A stretch of 64,000 bases of DNA, from positions 310,001 to 374,000 of the forward strand of contig NC_014168.1 in NCBI RefSeq assembly GCF_000092825.1. Reading direction: 5' to 3'. The notes beneath the pieces are model-generated. The model saw only the letters and a program-made list of their open reading frames with translations. It searched no databases and was not told where the DNA came from. Each line of letters starts with the position of its first letter. The first letter of the stretch is position 1. Of the stretch, positions 63,577 through 64,000 are shown piece after piece. A program made the position numbers and the translations under genes. This DNA comes from Segniliparus rotundus DSM 44985 (GTDB lineage: Bacteria; Actinomycetota; Actinomycetes; Mycobacteriales; Mycobacteriaceae).

Positions 63577-64000
63577 CTACACCCAGTACGCGACGCGGGA
63601 GCGGTATTGCCGCATCACGACGAGCATGCATCCGAATCCCGCCGCGGTCAGGGCGATCACGATCCACCAGTGGTACGCCGCCTGCGGGGCTCCGATCATC
63701 GGCGCGCGCAAAATGTCCACATAGTGGTAGAGCGGGTTGATCTCCACGAGCCGCGCCCGCCGGGCCACCGCGCCGCCCTGCTTGGTCAGTCCTTGGGTGG
63801 TCCAGACGATCGGGGTGAGGTAGAAGAGCAGCTGGGTGATGTTGGAGACCATCGGCACCACGTCTCGGAACCGGGTGGCGACGACGCCCGCGACCATCGC
63901 CACCCAGACCGCGTTGAGCAGGAGCAGGGCGAGCGCGGGGAAGGCGAGGAGCATCGACCACGACCAGTGCCTCGGCGGGAACACGGCGATCAGAATGACG
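63577..64000 (-). CDS. rfbD: ABC-2 permease for galactan export (RfbD/Wzm-like), 5' end cut by window
   Basis: The frame runs to the right edge without a start, so only the C-terminal 140 or so residues are visible. They contain four hydrophobic segments and the ABC-2 features VVATRFRDVVPMVSNITQLLFYLTPIVW and EINPLYHYVDILRAPMIG. Its stop is 9 bp before rfbE, and the two form the exporter. The GTG at 63984 is internal and not the true start. Confidence 0.88.
   Translation of the reverse strand, partial: VILIAVFPPRHWSWSMLLAFPALALLLLNAVWVAMVAGVVATRFRDVVPMVSNITQLLFYLTPIVWTTQGLTKQGGAVARRARLVEINPLYHYVDILRAPMIGAPQAAYHWWIVIALTAAGFGCMLVVMRQYRSRVAYWV

Overview
The window is high-GC actinobacterial DNA. 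Gene content points to a mycolate-producing member of the Mycobacteriales. It holds a GlfT1-type galactofuranosyltransferase, the galactan-exporter ABC genes, a CmrA-like mycolate reductase, an MPT70-like fasciclin protein, ESX-associated proteins, a two-domain LysX, the mycobactin-tail (mbt-2) genes and the PknB/PstP/RodA/PbpA/Fha cell-division cluster. Gene order often follows Mycobacterium tuberculosis but breaks in several places, so I infer a relative outside Mycobacterium proper (Segniliparus would fit; this is a guess from content, not a search). Ortholog names rest on remembered family sequences and synteny.

Layout. 1-4.5 kb is accessory: a partial membrane protein, a secreted protein, and a two-gene unit made of an EspC-like small protein and a 613-aa protein joining an ESX-type N-terminus, RTX-like repeats and an M91-type HEMAH metallopeptidase. 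4.5-12 kb: RDD protein, rraA-lysX, a GtrA-type (Rv3789-like) protein, then glfT1-mscS-hypothetical. 12-26 kb is a long, mostly plus-strand run: MT0933-like protein, rplM-rpsI-glmM, an ESX-associated trio, a divergent pair, glmS, nnrD-alr-tsaE-tsaB-rimI-tsaD. It ends at a lower-GC DUF3800 gene where mycobacteria carry groES-groEL1. 27-36 kb: orn, cmrA-like, fadH with a PadR regulator, a small membrane protein, and a heterodimeric ABC exporter. 36-50 kb is one co-oriented minus-strand block, fhaA-fhaB-pstP-rodA-pbpA-pknB followed by mrpA(B)CDEFG, with no pknA. A tRNA-Leu(CAG) precedes it. 50-54.6 kb is the mbtL-mbtM-mbtN / mbtK locus with two IdeR-like iron boxes. 55-64 kb: a secreted protein, gltB-gltD, an MPT70-like protein, and the galactan-exporter ABC genes running off the right edge.

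How it works together. Much of the window serves the envelope: UDP-GlcNAc precursor supply (glmM, glmS), D-alanine (alr), peptidoglycan elongation under Ser/Thr kinase-phosphatase control (pknB, pstP, fhaA/B, pbpA, rodA), galactan synthesis and export (glfT1, rfbE/rfbD), mycolate maturation (cmrA-like), and lysinylated phospholipid (lysX). Start codons are often 6-8 nt downstream of a TANNNT element, so many transcripts are probably leaderless. I used this to choose several starts.
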